Part shown: positions 51,086-60,012 of the stretch, piece by piece
How the letters are laid out: each line of letters begins with the position of its first letter
How positions within the stretch are numbered: position 1 is the stretch's first letter
From: Thermohahella caldifontis
GTDB taxonomy: Bacteria; Pseudomonadota; Gammaproteobacteria; Pseudomonadales; Oleiphilaceae
Assembly: GCF_041153465.1 (NCBI RefSeq)
Contig: NZ_CP154858.1
Coordinates: 3,380,747-3,444,746 of the forward strand
Length of the DNA: 64,000 bases
Direction of reading: 5' to 3'
The notes under the pieces: model-generated
Told to the model about the DNA's origin: nothing
The model's database searches: none
What the model saw: only the letters and a program-made list of their open reading frames with translations
Position numbers and translations under genes: made by a program

Positions 51086-52127
51086 GGACAATCACCTCCC
51101 GATCTGACAGCAAAGCAATGGCGCGAGCCGGTTCGGTTACCACCCTTTCACCGGCTTCCAGGCCGGACAGGACCTCAACCTGGCCGTCGGACAACTGGCG
51201 ACCGGTGCGGATTTGCCGGAAGCGGAGCGAGCCATCCCCGGCCAGGACATAGACGGCCCGAAGTTCTGCCCGGGCCACTACCGCCTGAGCAGGAATGGTC
51301 AGTGCCTCGCGCTCGCCAATCTTGAATTCGGTCTTGAGCAGCATGCCCGGATACAGATCCGGCAGTTTCTCGGGCAGGTTGACCCGTACCTTGAAGGTCG
51401 CTGTCTGCGGGGAAGCATAGGCAAAGAAGCGGATCTCCCGGTCACCCTGACGCACCAACCGAGTGCCGTTCGGCAAGGTTACCGTAGCCTGCATGTACTG
51501 CCGGACACGCGGCATGTCATTCTGGGGAATCTGCGTGACCACCCGCAGGGCATCCAGAGACGTGCCGGTGAACAGGGGGGTGCCTGGCGCCACCACCTCA
51601 CCGAGGTTGACATGCCGCTCCAGGACAATCCCGGTGTAAGGCGCAATGGCCACGGTATAGGCCAGCTGCTCCCTGGCGCTCTTGACCCGCGCCTCTGCCG
51701 CTTCGGTCTGCGCCTTGGCGACGTTGTAGCGGGCTTCGGCGCTGTCCAGCGACTGCTTGGATGCCAGTTTCTTTTCAAAAAGGCTGCGGGTCCGTTTCAG
51801 CGCCGTGGTTGCATCATCCAGTTCGGCGCGTGCGGCCGCCAGAGCCGCCTGGGCGGCTTCCAGCTCGGCACGCTGATTGCGGTCATTGATGCGCAGCAGT
51901 TCGGTACCGGCCGGAACCAGATCTCCCGCGTCCACATAAATGGCCTCAATCTGCCCGGATGTCTGGGCGGCCAGAGTGGACTGATGCACGGCCTCGACCA
52001 CAGCATCCAGGCGCAGGGTCTGGTCCACGGCGTGGCGTGCCACTTCCGTGGTGGGCAGCTCGGCAGCCGCCAGCAATGCATTGCAAAACAGTGCGAAAAA
52101 CAGGACTGTCCAGCGTATGATCTGCAT
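51072..52127 (-). CDS. RND efflux periplasmic adaptor
   Basis: Membrane-fusion protein of 351 residues with N-terminal signal peptide (about 1-22), a lipoyl-like domain (VHQSTLAAQTSGQIEAIYVD then AGDLVPAGTELLRINDR), an alpha-hairpin (about 75-145), the second lipoyl half (YTVAIAPYTGIVLERHVNLG) and beta-barrel and membrane-proximal domains (PGMLLKTEFKIGE). The first residue before mature protein is not Cys (no lipobox). It precedes and overlaps the RND subunit. It is divergent from nnrS across a gap with an FNR box. Confidence 0.9.
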   Translation of the reverse strand: MQIIRWTVLFFALFCNALLAAAELPTTEVARHAVDQTLRLDAVVEAVHQSTLAAQTSGQIEAIYVDAGDLVPAGTELLRINDRNQRAELEAAQAALAAARAELDDATTALKRTRSLFEKKLASKQSLDSAEARYNVAKAQTEAAEARVKSAREQLAYTVAIAPYTGIVLERHVNLGEVVAPGTPLFTGTSLDALRVVTQIPQNDMPRVRQYMQATVTLPNGTRLVRQGDREIRFFAYASPQTATFKVRVNLPEKLPDLYPGMLLKTEFKIGEREALTIPAQAVVARAELRAVYVLAGDGSLRFRQIRTGRQLSDGQVEVLSGLEAGERVVTEPARAIALLSDREVIVHDAQ

Positions 52128-52157
52128 GAATGAAAGCCTCCTCCAGTTGATCTATAT

Positions 52158-52186
52158 AGTGTAGAAGATAAGTATATTCCAAACAA
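52158..52186 (-). promoter_or_regulatory. Possible promoter of the RND operon
   Basis: Minus-strand TTGTTT (52181-52186), 17-base spacer, TACACT (52158-52163). The FNR box on the other side is centred about 60 bases upstream of the predicted start, compatible with class I activation, so the pump might share oxygen control with nnrS. Confidence 0.4.
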
Positions 52187-52203
52187 GGAATTTAAAGTGG
52201 TGA

Positions 52204-52217
52204 TTGATACGTATCAA
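52204..52217. promoter_or_regulatory. FNR/ANR box upstream of nnrS
   Basis: TTGATACGTATCAA is a perfect match to the consensus TTGAT-N4-ATCAA for FNR, ANR and DNR regulators. Its centre is about 41-42 bases before the expected start of a CATAAT (-10) promoter at 52241-52246, the classic class II position. Confidence 0.85.
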
Positions 52218-52240
52218 ATGCAGGGATGAGCAGAGACTGG

Positions 52241-52246
52241 CATAAT
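52241..52246 (+). promoter_or_regulatory. -10 element of nnrS promoter
   Basis: CATAAT with no proper -35 hexamer; the FNR box occupies the -41.5 position instead, so activator-dependent transcription is expected. Confidence 0.6.
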
Positions 52247-52273
52247 GCCACCAAAATTTCCGAGGGAATAACT

Positions 52274-53437
52274 ATGGTATTGCTCAGTGCCCCGCATCGC
52301 GTTTTTTTTGCCACGGGCATGGTCACGGCGCTGGTGTCGGTCATCTGGTGGCTGGTGGTGTATCTCTGGCCCGGCAGCAGCCTCAGCGGTATGCCTCTGC
52401 TCATGTGGCACCCCTGGGTCATGGCCATGGGTGTGTTCAGTCCGTTTTTCTATGGATTTCTGATGACCACGTACCCGCGCTGGATGGATACCGCGCCCAT
52501 ATCCGGACGCTTCTACGTCCCTGCCGCCGGACTCCAGCTGGCGGGTATTCTGATGATTGTTGGCGGGACGCTGGTCTCTTCCGTACTGGTGACCGTCGGG
52601 CTGCTGGTTCATCTTGCCGGCTGGTCCTGGGCGGTGGCTGCGCTCGTGCATGTGGTTCGTCAGGCTGAAAAGGTGGCCCTGCATGTCTGGGGCACGCTGC
52701 CCGCCCTGATTCTCGGTGCATTGATTGAAGTCGCCTTGCTGGGAGTGGTTCACGAGACCGAATGGGGGCGTCTCTGGCTGCTGGCCCGTCTCTGGATACT
52801 GTTATGCATGGTGCCGGTCTTCATCTCGGTTTCTCACCGGATGATTCCATTTTTCTCTCGTGGCGTTGTAGCGGGCTACCGGTTTTACCGACCGGACTGG
52901 GCCTTCTGGGTCCTGCTGGCCTGTGCGGCAGGTCTGGCGGTGGGCGAGTTGGCGGACCTGGCCCTGTTGCGCGCCGGCGCGGGTATTCTGCTCGCCGCAA
53001 CCAGCGGCTGGCTCGCAGTGAAATGGCAGCCATTCCGGTGCATGAAACCCATGCTGCTGGGCAGTCTGCACGTGGGATTTGCCTGGTTGCCCTTGGCAGG
53101 TCTTCTCATGGCGCTCAGTCCCTGGGCCGCCGGTGCCTGGGATGCCGGATTTCATGCCCTGGCGCTGGGCTATTTCGGCAGTCTGCTGATTGCCATGGTG
53201 ACCCGGGTTACCCATGGTCACTCGGGCAGGCCCTTGGTCATGCCGCCACAGGTTGTCGCGCTCTTCGTGCTGCTGCAGATTGCCGCCATCACCCGTGTGG
53301 CTGCCAGCCTCACAGGCCAGCTCATCGGACCCGCCACAACGCTGGCGCTGATGCTTTTTGGTGCTGTCGTCCTGCTCTATGTGGTGCGGATGCTACCCAT
53401 ATACTTGCGACCCCGTTTGGACGGCAGGGCTGGTTGA
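52274..53437 (+). CDS. nnrS: NnrS family haem-copper membrane protein (nitric-oxide stress)
   Basis: Integral membrane protein of 387 residues with about twelve helices. The family opening APHRVFFATGMVTALVSVIW, the MLLWHPWVMAMG-type block (MPLLMWHPWVMAMGVFSPFF), PVFISVSHRMIPFFSRGVVA and MVTRVTHGHSGRP carry the conserved His residues. NnrS proteins protect central metabolism against nitric oxide and are controlled by NO or oxygen sensors. ATG 52274 follows GAGGG; a GTG/ATG 16 codons earlier would place the promoter -10 inside the gene. The perfect FNR box upstream predicts induction under oxygen limitation or NO. Confidence 0.9.
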   Translation: MVLLSAPHRVFFATGMVTALVSVIWWLVVYLWPGSSLSGMPLLMWHPWVMAMGVFSPFFYGFLMTTYPRWMDTAPISGRFYVPAAGLQLAGILMIVGGTLVSSVLVTVGLLVHLAGWSWAVAALVHVVRQAEKVALHVWGTLPALILGALIEVALLGVVHETEWGRLWLLARLWILLCMVPVFISVSHRMIPFFSRGVVAGYRFYRPDWAFWVLLACAAGLAVGELADLALLRAGAGILLAATSGWLAVKWQPFRCMKPMLLGSLHVGFAWLPLAGLLMALSPWAAGAWDAGFHALALGYFGSLLIAMVTRVTHGHSGRPLVMPPQVVALFVLLQIAAITRVAASLTGQLIGPATTLALMLFGAVVLLYVVRMLPIYLRPRLDGRAG

Positions 53438-53481
53438 GCGTTGTGCCGGCGTGCTAGACTTGCCCTTGACGGAGGTCTGGC

Positions 53482-54039
53482 ATGCGCGGAAAACTTGTGG
53501 CTCTGATCCTTGTGCTCGCTGCAGGAGGTGGAATCTTCTTGGCGGGAGCGTGGCGTTCACAACCCGGACAGGAGATACAGGTGCAACCGCAGCAAACACC
53601 GTTTGAGGTCAACCGCTCCACTGTGCCCGAGGAAACGTCCGGGCCGTCCCTGTCCGAATCTCCGGCAGCACCGGGACATGACGCCGCAACAACTCTGGTG
53701 ACAACCATAGAGCGCATCTGCGAGGATGCTTCCGAGCGCGAGGATTGCCGGCAGGCGCTTGATGCCATCCGCGATCTTGACGACGAAGATGCCCGCGAAG
53801 CATTGCAGCAGCTTGATCAGCAGGTTGAGCAGGGCTGGGCACGCAACCGGCAGGTGCTGGAGTCCCTGCAGGCAGACATTGCCGAAGTGCTCAAGCGTAG
53901 AGATCTGGCGCCAGCCGAAAAGGATCAGCGTATCCGCGAGATCGAGGCCCGCATTGAGGCAATGACAGGCAAGGGGCTGACCGCGCCTGAAGCCCAACTG
54001 CTGAAGCTGAGGCTTGAAGCCGAGTGGCAAGCGGAGTGA
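53482..54039 (+). CDS. Periplasmic/membrane-anchored coiled-coil protein, unknown function
   Basis: A 185-residue protein with an N-terminal hydrophobic helix (about 5-22, LVALILVLAAGGGIFLAGAW), a Pro/Ser/Thr-rich linker (about 30-75) and a charged, helical C-terminal half rich in Glu, Arg and Gln (about 80-185), including RRDLAPAEKDQRIREIEARI. A GGAGG precedes the ATG. Two Cys (ICEDASEREDCRQ) could form a disulfide in the periplasm. No family is recognised. It lies between nnrS and ptsP on the same strand. Confidence 0.75.
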   Translation: MRGKLVALILVLAAGGGIFLAGAWRSQPGQEIQVQPQQTPFEVNRSTVPEETSGPSLSESPAAPGHDAATTLVTTIERICEDASEREDCRQALDAIRDLDDEDAREALQQLDQQVEQGWARNRQVLESLQADIAEVLKRRDLAPAEKDQRIREIEARIEAMTGKGLTAPEAQLLKLRLEAEWQAE

Positions 54040-54111
54040 ACCGGTCAGGAGGCACGTCACCAGTTCATGACAAATAACGCATAAGCAACCCGGCCCGGAG
54101 AATGCCCCATC

Positions 54112-56406
54112 ATGCAGGAACCCTTGCAAACCTTAAGAGCCATCTTTCAGGAGGCTGCAGACCTGCGCAGCCCGAGGGATCTTCTCGGGCTGATTGTCAA
54201 GCGGGTGCGTGATGCTCTGGACGCACAGGTCTGCTCCATCTACCTCTTGGATCAGGAACAGAACACCTTGGTGCTTGCTGCGACCTGTGGACTTGAAGAA
54301 GGCAGCGTTGGGCGTGTGCGTATGCCTGTCGGTGAGGGTCTGGTCGGCCACGTGGCCAGCCATATTCAACTGGTCAATGTGGCGGATGCCGCGAGTCACC
54401 CCAGTTTCCGGTTTTTCCCGGAGTCCGGGGAAGAGCGTTTCAAGTCCTTTCTGGGGGCGCCGATTGTCCACTTTCGCAAACTGATTGGTGTCATCGTTGT
54501 TCAGACTGAACGCGAGCAACCTTTCAGTGAGTCTGCCGAGGCCTTCCTGATCACGGTCGCCGCACAGCTTGCAGGTACCATCAAGCACCTGCTGGACAAC
54601 AATATACTGGCCGAGCTGCATAACGAGCGTTTAAAGAGGAATCTGCGGGTTGTCGGTTTGCGTGGTGCGCCTGGCATAGCCGTCGGGCAGGTCGTGTGGC
54701 TCAAGCGTACCGCTGACCTCGGGACGGTGGATGAAGACGAGCGATCCACCTCGGTTGAAACCGAAATGGAACGCTTCGAGAACGCCGTCAGAATTGCCCG
54801 GGAGGCGCTGAAGGAAAGCCAGAATCAGCTCGGCTCGGCAGCCCCCAAGGATGTCCAGGCCCTGTTCAAGGTGTACAAGATGATCCTCTCGGATCAGGCC
54901 TGGGTGAACGAAGTCGCCAGCCATATCCGACAAGGCTACAGTGCATCGGCAGCGGTCAAGCGAACGGTGGATGCACATGCCCGTATTTTTGAGCAGATGG
55001 ATGATCCGTACCTGCGGGCAAAGAGCGAAGACATCCGTCATATCGGCAACCTTGTCTTCAGCGCGCTTCGGGGTGAGCACAATACCCCTGATGTGGAAGC
55101 CTTGCCTGATCGCATGGTTCTGACGGGGGAAGGGCTTTCCATTGCTGATCTGACACGTTACCCGCAGGAGAAGCTCGCTGCGGTCGTGTGCATTGGTGGC
55201 GCGGCACTCTCTCACGTTGCCGTGCTGGCCAGTGCACTGGGTATTCCGGCCGTGATGGGTGTGTCGGATCTGAATCGCTCCGAGGTGAATGGCGCCTGGG
55301 CGGTTGTGGATGGATACCGGGCGCAAGTCATCTTTCATCCCTCTCCCGAACTCCTGAAGGAATATCGCAGGCTCGAGCGCAGTGAGCGCAGGCTGTACAA
55401 AGGGCTGGATGCGCTGCGTAATCAGCCGGCAGAAACACCGGATGGAGAGCGTGTTGTACTCTACGCCAACACTGGCCTGTTGGCCGATATCACACCCGGA
55501 CTGGAACGTGGTGCGGAAGGTGTGGGACTCTACCGCAGTGAAATTCCATTCATGATGCATGCGTCTTTCCCTTCCGAAGACGAGCAGGTGGGGATTTACC
55601 GTCATGTGCTGAAAGCGTATGCGCCCAAACCGGTGCACATCCGAACTCTGGATGTCGGGGGTGACAAACCGTTGCCCTACTACGAGATTCAGGAAGACAA
55701 TCCTTTTCTGGGCTGGCGGGGCATCTGCTTCACGCTGGACAACACTGCTGTATTCATGACGCAGATCCGGGCGCTGCTCCGTGCCAATATCGGGCTCGGC
55801 AACCTCTCCATCATGTTGCCCATGGTTTGTGACTGGCATGAAGTGGACGCCTTCCGGAGCCTTTTGGTTGAGGCTCAGGCGCAGTTGCGGGATCAGGGGC
55901 ATGAAGTGGAATTACCCCCTGTCGGCGTTATGCTGGAAGTCCCTGCAGTCATGACCTGTCTGGACGAACTGGCGGAGCGGGCAGACTATCTTTCTTTGGG
56001 AACCAATGACTTTACTCAGTACTGGCTGGCCGTGGACCGCAACAATCCCAAAGTGGCCGATCTCTACGACTGGCTGCACCCGTCAGTTCTTCGGGCCATT
56101 GCCTATATTGTGGCCTTCAGCCAGAAAAAGCGAATTCCGCTCAGTCTCTGCGGCGAGATGGCCGCAGACCCGGCAGCGCTGATCCTGCTCATGGGCATGG
56201 GCGTGCGCAAGATCAGTGTTTCGGCGGCCAATCTGCTCAAGGCCAAATGGGTGATACGCACCATTCCTGCGGAGCGGGCACGCAGCGTCTGGAAGAAAAC
56301 GCGCACCATGCAGTCGCGTGACGACATTCACGCTTTGCTGGACAGCGTACTGGAAGAGTATGGGCTGGACGCACTCACACGCGCCGGCGGCCAGCGTCGC
56401 ACTTGA
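54112..56406 (+). CDS. ptsP: PtsP, GAF-domain phosphoenolpyruvate-protein phosphotransferase (nitrogen PTS enzyme I)
   Basis: Cytosolic enzyme I of the nitrogen-related PTS, 764 residues: a GAF sensor domain (about 15-165), the PTS enzyme I N-terminal and mobile domains with phospho-His368 in CIGGAALSHVAVLASALGIP, and the PEP-binding TIM barrel (about 430-730) with LDVGGDKPLPYYEIQEDNPF, GVMLEVPAV and SLGTNDFTQYWLAVDRNN. It passes phosphate from PEP to NPr and PtsN, linking nitrogen status to metabolism; the GAF domain is known in this family to sense glutamine. It is followed by the ilv operon. Confidence 0.95.
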   Translation: MQEPLQTLRAIFQEAADLRSPRDLLGLIVKRVRDALDAQVCSIYLLDQEQNTLVLAATCGLEEGSVGRVRMPVGEGLVGHVASHIQLVNVADAASHPSFRFFPESGEERFKSFLGAPIVHFRKLIGVIVVQTEREQPFSESAEAFLITVAAQLAGTIKHLLDNNILAELHNERLKRNLRVVGLRGAPGIAVGQVVWLKRTADLGTVDEDERSTSVETEMERFENAVRIAREALKESQNQLGSAAPKDVQALFKVYKMILSDQAWVNEVASHIRQGYSASAAVKRTVDAHARIFEQMDDPYLRAKSEDIRHIGNLVFSALRGEHNTPDVEALPDRMVLTGEGLSIADLTRYPQEKLAAVVCIGGAALSHVAVLASALGIPAVMGVSDLNRSEVNGAWAVVDGYRAQVIFHPSPELLKEYRRLERSERRLYKGLDALRNQPAETPDGERVVLYANTGLLADITPGLERGAEGVGLYRSEIPFMMHASFPSEDEQVGIYRHVLKAYAPKPVHIRTLDVGGDKPLPYYEIQEDNPFLGWRGICFTLDNTAVFMTQIRALLRANIGLGNLSIMLPMVCDWHEVDAFRSLLVEAQAQLRDQGHEVELPPVGVMLEVPAVMTCLDELAERADYLSLGTNDFTQYWLAVDRNNPKVADLYDWLHPSVLRAIAYIVAFSQKKRIPLSLCGEMAADPAALILLMGMGVRKISVSAANLLKAKWVIRTIPAERARSVWKKTRTMQSRDDIHALLDSVLEEYGLDALTRAGGQRRT

Positions 56407-56454
56407 CAGCGCGGGCAACCGTGTCACAATTGGCCTTTGCTCGACCAGGCCCCT

Positions 56455-56471
56455 GTCCGGCGATCCCGGAC
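56455..56471 (+). other. Hairpin in the ptsP-ilvB leader
   Basis: GTCCGG (56455-56460), CGATC loop, CCGGAC (56466-56471). It lies 48 bases after the ptsP stop and may end that transcript. Confidence 0.4.
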
Positions 56472-56562
56472 GGCGCCTTATCAAACCATCGGAGATAACC
56501 TCTCATCGTCAGAATCGAGCGTAAGCGAAGCCGACCCGTACGCGGGACGCCTTCACGAGTCC

Positions 56563-56579
56563 CCGGAAAGACTTTCCGG
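56563..56579 (+). other. Hairpin shortly before ilvB
   Basis: CCGGAAA-GAC-TTTCCGG, perfect 7-base stem, ending 31 bases before the GTG of ilvB. The 204-base leader between ptsP and ilvB holds both hairpins but no leader peptide rich in Leu/Ile/Val was found, so classical attenuation is not supported. Confidence 0.4.
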
Positions 56580-56610
56580 AAATCAGGTACGCAAGCATAG
56601 AGAGGAAAAG

Positions 56611-58338
56611 GTGACAGCAGAATATTTGTCCGGCGCCGACATGATTGTCCGCTTCCTGCAGGACGAAGGTGTGGAGTACATCTACGGTTACCCGGGTGGT
56701 GCCGTGCTTCATATCTACGACGCGCTGTTTCGTCAGGACAAGGTCAAACATATCCTGGTGCGGCATGAACAGGCTGCCGTGCACATGGCTGATGGCTACG
56801 CACGTGCGACCGGCAAGGCCGGTGTCGCACTGGTGACCTCCGGCCCCGGTGCCACCAATACCATCACCGGCATCGCGACAGCCTACATGGATTCCATTCC
56901 GATGGTGGTCCTGACAGGGCAGGTACCCTCCACGCTGATCGGCCAGGATGCCTTCCAGGAAACGGACATGAACGGCGTGTCCCGACCGATCGTCAAGCAC
57001 AACATGAGCATCCGCCATCCCAGCGAGATCCCCACGGTACTGCGCAAGGCCTTCTATATTGCCCAGTCAGGACGGCCGGGGCCCGTGGTGGTGGATATTC
57101 CCAAGGACATGACCGCCCCCAACGAGCGCTACGAGTATGTCTTTCCGCGCAAGATCCGCATGCGCTCCTATCAGCCGCCGCAGAAGGGGCATGCCGGCCA
57201 GATCAAGAAAGCGCTGGACATGATGCTCAATGCCAAACGGCCAGTGATCTATTCCGGTGGCGGCATCATCATGGGCGGCGCCTCGAAGCGTCTGACCGAG
57301 CTTGCACATCTGCTCGGTTTCCCCGTGACCAACACCCTGATGGGACTGGGCGGCTTCCCGGGTACCGACAAGCAGTTCATCGGCATGCTGGGCATGCATG
57401 GCAGTTACGAAGCCAACATGGCCATGCACCACTCGGATCTGATCATTGCACTTGGTGCCCGCTTTGATGACCGGGTCACCAACGCCCCGGAGAAATTCTG
57501 TCCGGGTGCCCGGATCATTCACGTCGACATCGACCCGGCATCCATCTCCAAGACCATCCAGGCGGACGTGCCCATTGTCGGCCCGGTGGATGCTGTGCTG
57601 AAGGAAATGCTGCATCAGCTGAAGGAGAGCGGCCGGGAGCCGGATCGTGAGGCGCTGAAGCTGTGGTGGAAGCAGATCGACGAGTGGCGCGCATTCCATG
57701 GTGGTCGTTATCGCACTGACGACACGGACATGATCAAGCCGCAGGCCGTGATCGAAGCCCTCTATCGCATCACCAAGGGCGACGCCTACGTCTGTTCTGA
57801 CGTCGGGCAGCATCAGATGTTTGCCGCTCAATACTACAAGTTTGACAAGCCCAACCGCTGGATCAACTCGGGTGGACTGGGCACCATGGGCTTTGGCCTG
57901 CCCGCTGCCATGGGCATCAAGCTCAACTTCCCGGATGAGGAAGTCATCTGCGTCACGGGTGAGGGCAGTATCCAGATGAACATTCAGGAACTGTCCACCT
58001 GCAGTCAGTACAACCTGCCCGTCAAGATTATCTGCCTCAACAACCAGTCACTGGGCATGGTCAAGCAATGGCAGGACATGAACTACGAGTCCCGTCACTC
58101 CCAGTCCTACATGAAGTCGCTCCCGGACTTTCACAAGCTGCTGGAAGCCTATGGTCATGAGGCCATTACCATCACGAGCCCGGAAGAGCTTGAGGAGGGG
58201 TTGCGCAAGGCCTTTGCCATGAAGGACAAGCTGGTATTCGTCAATGTCATGGTTGACCCGTACGAGCACGTCTATCCCATGCAGGTCGCACGCGGCTCCA
58301 TGAAAGACATGTGGCTGAGCAAGACGGAGAGGGTGTAA
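56611..58338 (+). CDS. ilvB: Acetolactate synthase, large (catalytic) subunit
   Basis: ThDP- and FAD-dependent enzyme of 575 residues catalysing the first step of valine/leucine and isoleucine synthesis. Blocks: YIYGYPGGAVLHIYDALFRQ, the catalytic Glu in LVRHEQAAVHMADGYARATG, the FAD-domain GARFDDRVT and the ThDP-binding VTGEGSIQMNIQELSTCSQY followed by the NNQSLGMVKQWQ loop. Start GTG 56611 follows GAGGAAAAG; longer in-frame starts cover the hairpin leader and have no homology. It may also be called ilvI by synteny with pseudomonads. ilvH starts two bases after its stop. Confidence 0.95.
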   Translation: MTAEYLSGADMIVRFLQDEGVEYIYGYPGGAVLHIYDALFRQDKVKHILVRHEQAAVHMADGYARATGKAGVALVTSGPGATNTITGIATAYMDSIPMVVLTGQVPSTLIGQDAFQETDMNGVSRPIVKHNMSIRHPSEIPTVLRKAFYIAQSGRPGPVVVDIPKDMTAPNERYEYVFPRKIRMRSYQPPQKGHAGQIKKALDMMLNAKRPVIYSGGGIIMGGASKRLTELAHLLGFPVTNTLMGLGGFPGTDKQFIGMLGMHGSYEANMAMHHSDLIIALGARFDDRVTNAPEKFCPGARIIHVDIDPASISKTIQADVPIVGPVDAVLKEMLHQLKESGREPDREALKLWWKQIDEWRAFHGGRYRTDDTDMIKPQAVIEALYRITKGDAYVCSDVGQHQMFAAQYYKFDKPNRWINSGGLGTMGFGLPAAMGIKLNFPDEEVICVTGEGSIQMNIQELSTCSQYNLPVKIICLNNQSLGMVKQWQDMNYESRHSQSYMKSLPDFHKLLEAYGHEAITITSPEELEEGLRKAFAMKDKLVFVNVMVDPYEHVYPMQVARGSMKDMWLSKTERV

Positions 58339-58340
58339 CC

Positions 58341-58832
58341 ATGAGACGCATACTGTCCATGCTGCTGGAAAACGAACCCGGTGCACTGTCGCGTGTTGTC
58401 GGCCTCTTTTCCCAGCGCAACTACAACATCGAAACCCTGACAGTCGCCCCCACGGATGACCCGACATTGTCGCGTCTGACCGTGACCACTGCCGGGGATG
58501 ACAAGGTGATCGAGCAGATCACCAAGCAACTCAACAAGCTGATTGAAGTCGTCAAGGTTGTCGATCTGACCGAAGGCAGTCATATCGAGCGCGAGCTCCT
58601 GCTGCTGAAGGTCAAGGCATCCGGGGCCCAGCGCGCCGAGATCAAGCGCACGGTGGACATTTTCCGTGGTCAGATCGTCGATGTGACCAGCTCCGTCTAT
58701 ACCGTGCAGCTCGCGGGCAGCACGGAAAAACTGGACGCCTTCATTCAGGCGATCGGACGGCCCTGCATCATGGAGGTCGTACGAACCGGAGTCTCCGGAA
58801 TTTCTCGTGGAGAGAAGACGCTGTCCATCTGA
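58341..58832 (+). CDS. ilvH: Acetolactate synthase, small (regulatory) subunit
   Basis: Regulatory subunit of 163 residues conferring valine feedback inhibition. An N-terminal ACT domain reads RRILSMLLENEPGALSRVVG and LFSQRNYNIETLTVAPTDDP; a C-terminal domain carries KVVDLTEGSHIERELLLLKV and IMEVVRTGVSGISRGEKTLS. ATG 58341 is two bases after ilvB. Confidence 0.96.
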   Translation: MRRILSMLLENEPGALSRVVGLFSQRNYNIETLTVAPTDDPTLSRLTVTTAGDDKVIEQITKQLNKLIEVVKVVDLTEGSHIERELLLLKVKASGAQRAEIKRTVDIFRGQIVDVTSSVYTVQLAGSTEKLDAFIQAIGRPCIMEVVRTGVSGISRGEKTLSI

Positions 58833-58897
58833 CAAGCACATTTTTCAAGCAAACGCTCAGCCGGTAACGGCACAGGCACAATACCAGAGGTTATAGA

Positions 58898-59917
58898 ATG
58901 CAAGTTTATTACGACAAAGACGCGGACCTGTCCATCATCCAGAAAAAGAAGGTCGTCATTGTAGGTTATGGTTCTCAGGGCCATGCCCACGCCAACAACC
59001 TGAAGGACAGCGGTGTCGAGAACATCGTTGTGGCCCTGCGCAAGGGCAGCCCCTCCTGGGTCAAGGCTGAAAATGCCGGGCTGAAGGTTCAGGAAGTGGC
59101 TGAAGCCGTGAAGGACGCGGACGTGGTCATGATCCTCACGCCGGACGAGCATCAGGCTGCTCTGTACCGCAATGAAATCGAACCGAATATCAAGCAGGGC
59201 GCTGCACTGGCTTTCGCGCACGGCTTCAACATCCACTTCCAGCAGATCGTGCCCCGCGCAGATCTGGACGTGATCATGATTGCGCCCAAGGGGCCGGGCC
59301 ACACGGTTCGCGGTCAGTACGTACAGGGCAGTGGTGTGCCGTCGCTCATCGCGGTCTATCAGAATGCCAGCGGCATGGCCAAGGAAATTGCCCTGTCCTA
59401 CGCCAGCGCTAACGGTGGCGGCCGTGCAGGCATTATCGAAACCACATTCCGTGAAGAAACGGAAACTGACCTGTTCGGTGAGCAGGCTGTTCTGTGTGGT
59501 GGTGCCACCGCACTGGTTCAGGCCGGTTTCGAAACGCTGGTTGAAGCTGGCTACGCGCCTGAAATGGCGTACTTCGAGTGTCTGCATGAACTCAAGCTCA
59601 TTGTCGACCTGATGTACGAAGGCGGCATTGCCAACATGCGCTACTCCATCTCCAATACTGCCGAGTATGGTGACGTCACGCGCGGCCCGCGCCTGATCAC
59701 CGAGCAGACCAAGGATGAAATGCGCAAGATCCTGAAGGAAATTCAGACAGGTGAGTTCGCGCGCGAATTCATCCTTGAAAATCAGGCTGGCCAGGCAACC
59801 CTCAAGGCCAAGCGTCGCATCGCTGCCGAACACCCCATTGAAATCGTGGGTGAGAAGCTGCGCAGCATGATGCCCTGGATTGCCAAGAACCGTCTGGTAG
59901 ACAAGACCAAGAACTGA
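58898..59917 (+). CDS. ilvC: Ketol-acid reductoisomerase (class I)
   Basis: NADPH- and Mg-dependent enzyme of 339 residues converting acetolactate to dihydroxy-isovalerate. The Rossmann motif is VVIVGYGSQGHAHANNLKDS and metal/catalytic residues are in GPGHTVRGQY and ETFRE-type ETTFREETETDLFGEQAVLC. Class I length. It is 65 bases downstream of ilvH in the same direction and completes ilvBHC. Confidence 0.97.
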   Translation: MQVYYDKDADLSIIQKKKVVIVGYGSQGHAHANNLKDSGVENIVVALRKGSPSWVKAENAGLKVQEVAEAVKDADVVMILTPDEHQAALYRNEIEPNIKQGAALAFAHGFNIHFQQIVPRADLDVIMIAPKGPGHTVRGQYVQGSGVPSLIAVYQNASGMAKEIALSYASANGGGRAGIIETTFREETETDLFGEQAVLCGGATALVQAGFETLVEAGYAPEMAYFECLHELKLIVDLMYEGGIANMRYSISNTAEYGDVTRGPRLITEQTKDEMRKILKEIQTGEFAREFILENQAGQATLKAKRRIAAEHPIEIVGEKLRSMMPWIAKNRLVDKTKN

Positions 59918-59983
59918 TTGGCATGCGCCGACAAGTGAACCCGGAAAGGATTGCTTGCCGGCCGCGCTGAATTGGTGATAATG

Positions 59984-60012
59984 GAGCCTTCCAACGTGAG
60001 CTGGAGGGCTTC
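59984..60012 (+). promoter_or_regulatory. Stem-loop covering the ribosome-binding site of pssA
   Basis: GAGCCTTCCA (59984-59993) pairs along ten positions (two of them G-U) with TGGAGGGCTT (60002-60011) around an 8-base loop. The right arm contains GGAGGG, the only ribosome-binding site of pssA, so folding would hide it. Confidence 0.5.

Noticed and set aside
56407..56610. Leader-peptide attenuator for ilvBHC
   Set aside because: Two hairpins exist, but no short frame rich in Leu, Ile or Val codons with a ribosome-binding site was found.
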